Source: an uncultured Clostridia bacterium
Lineage (GTDB): Bacteria; Bacillota; Clostridia; Oscillospirales; Ruminococcaceae
Direction of reading: 5' to 3'
DNA: 13,961 bases
NCBI GenBank assembly: GCA_946183095.1
Contig: CAMHBE010000018.1
Coordinates: 1 to 13,961, forward strand
Shown here in pieces: positions 13,905 through 13,961 of this stretch. The stretch's first letter is position 1; the number at the start of each line of letters is the position of its first letter. The notes under the pieces were generated by a model. It made no database searches. It was not told the DNA's origin and was given only the letters and a program-made list of their open reading frames with translations. The position numbers and the translations under genes were made by a program.

Positions 13905-13961
13905 TTATATCTTGCTTATTTTAGCGTATGCGGCGGCGAGCTTCTTTGTTCCGCTGTTGTC
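13905..13961 (-). CDS. C-terminal end of an unidentified protein, 5' part beyond the window
   Basis: The minus strand is open from the window edge to TAA at 13907-13905 and reads DNSGTKKLAAAYAKISKI (18 residues). It is a lysine/alanine-rich helical end with a hairpin directly after the stop, as expected for a real gene end. Too little is visible to name a family. Confidence 0.5.
   Translation of the reverse strand, partial: DNSGTKKLAAAYAKISKI

Overview
This window looks like a chromosomal segment of a Clostridia-class Bacillota, most likely an Oscillospirales/Ruminococcus-type gut or rumen bacterium. That placement is inferred from the protein flavour and gene order, because no 16S gene is present. 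DNA is moderately GC-rich in genes and AT-rich between them. Every gene I can support is on the minus strand, so the transcription order runs from high to low coordinates.

Layout in transcription order. (1) 13905-13961: the last 18 codons of an unidentified gene. (2) A regulatory gap (13685-13904) with a 13-bp inverted repeat, a 12-bp inverted repeat and an extended -10 promoter. (3) A probable three-gene operon: a FapA/DUF342 beta-helix protein, an MacB/LolD-type ABC ATPase without a permease in view, and a degenerate EAL-HDOD signalling protein. (4) A textbook sigma-A promoter (TTGACA-17-TATAAT) driving rpmH-rnpA-yidD-yidC-khpB, the conserved ribosome/RNase P/membrane-insertion cluster. dnaA does not lie next to rpmH. 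(5) tRNA-Gln(UUG), wedged between that operon and the next gene. (6) A membrane-anchored alpha/beta hydrolase with its own terminator. (7) polA from a strong promoter, followed by a rimI-like acetyltransferase. (8) A methyl-accepting chemotaxis protein with no extracellular sensor domain and a long Pro/Ala/Lys tail, then a terminator. (9) rsmE, running off the left edge.

The core operon holds the two most notable anomalies. khpB (jag) is split by a net frameshift plus the loss of roughly 17 codons inside the KH domain, directly after the GxxG loop; the R3H half continues in another frame. yidC has no ATG, GTG or TTG at its conserved N-terminus. A good Shine-Dalgarno sits before ATC-ATA-AAC-TGG, so a rare AUC or AUA start (or an error in this sequence) is implied.

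The intergenic regions before the chemotaxis gene and before fapA share A-tract/CGC/T-tract near-palindromes, two in each region. They could be a common operator or a genome-wide intergenic element. I found no CRISPR array, insertion sequence, phage or evident defence system. No stretch over 300 bases lacks a gene.
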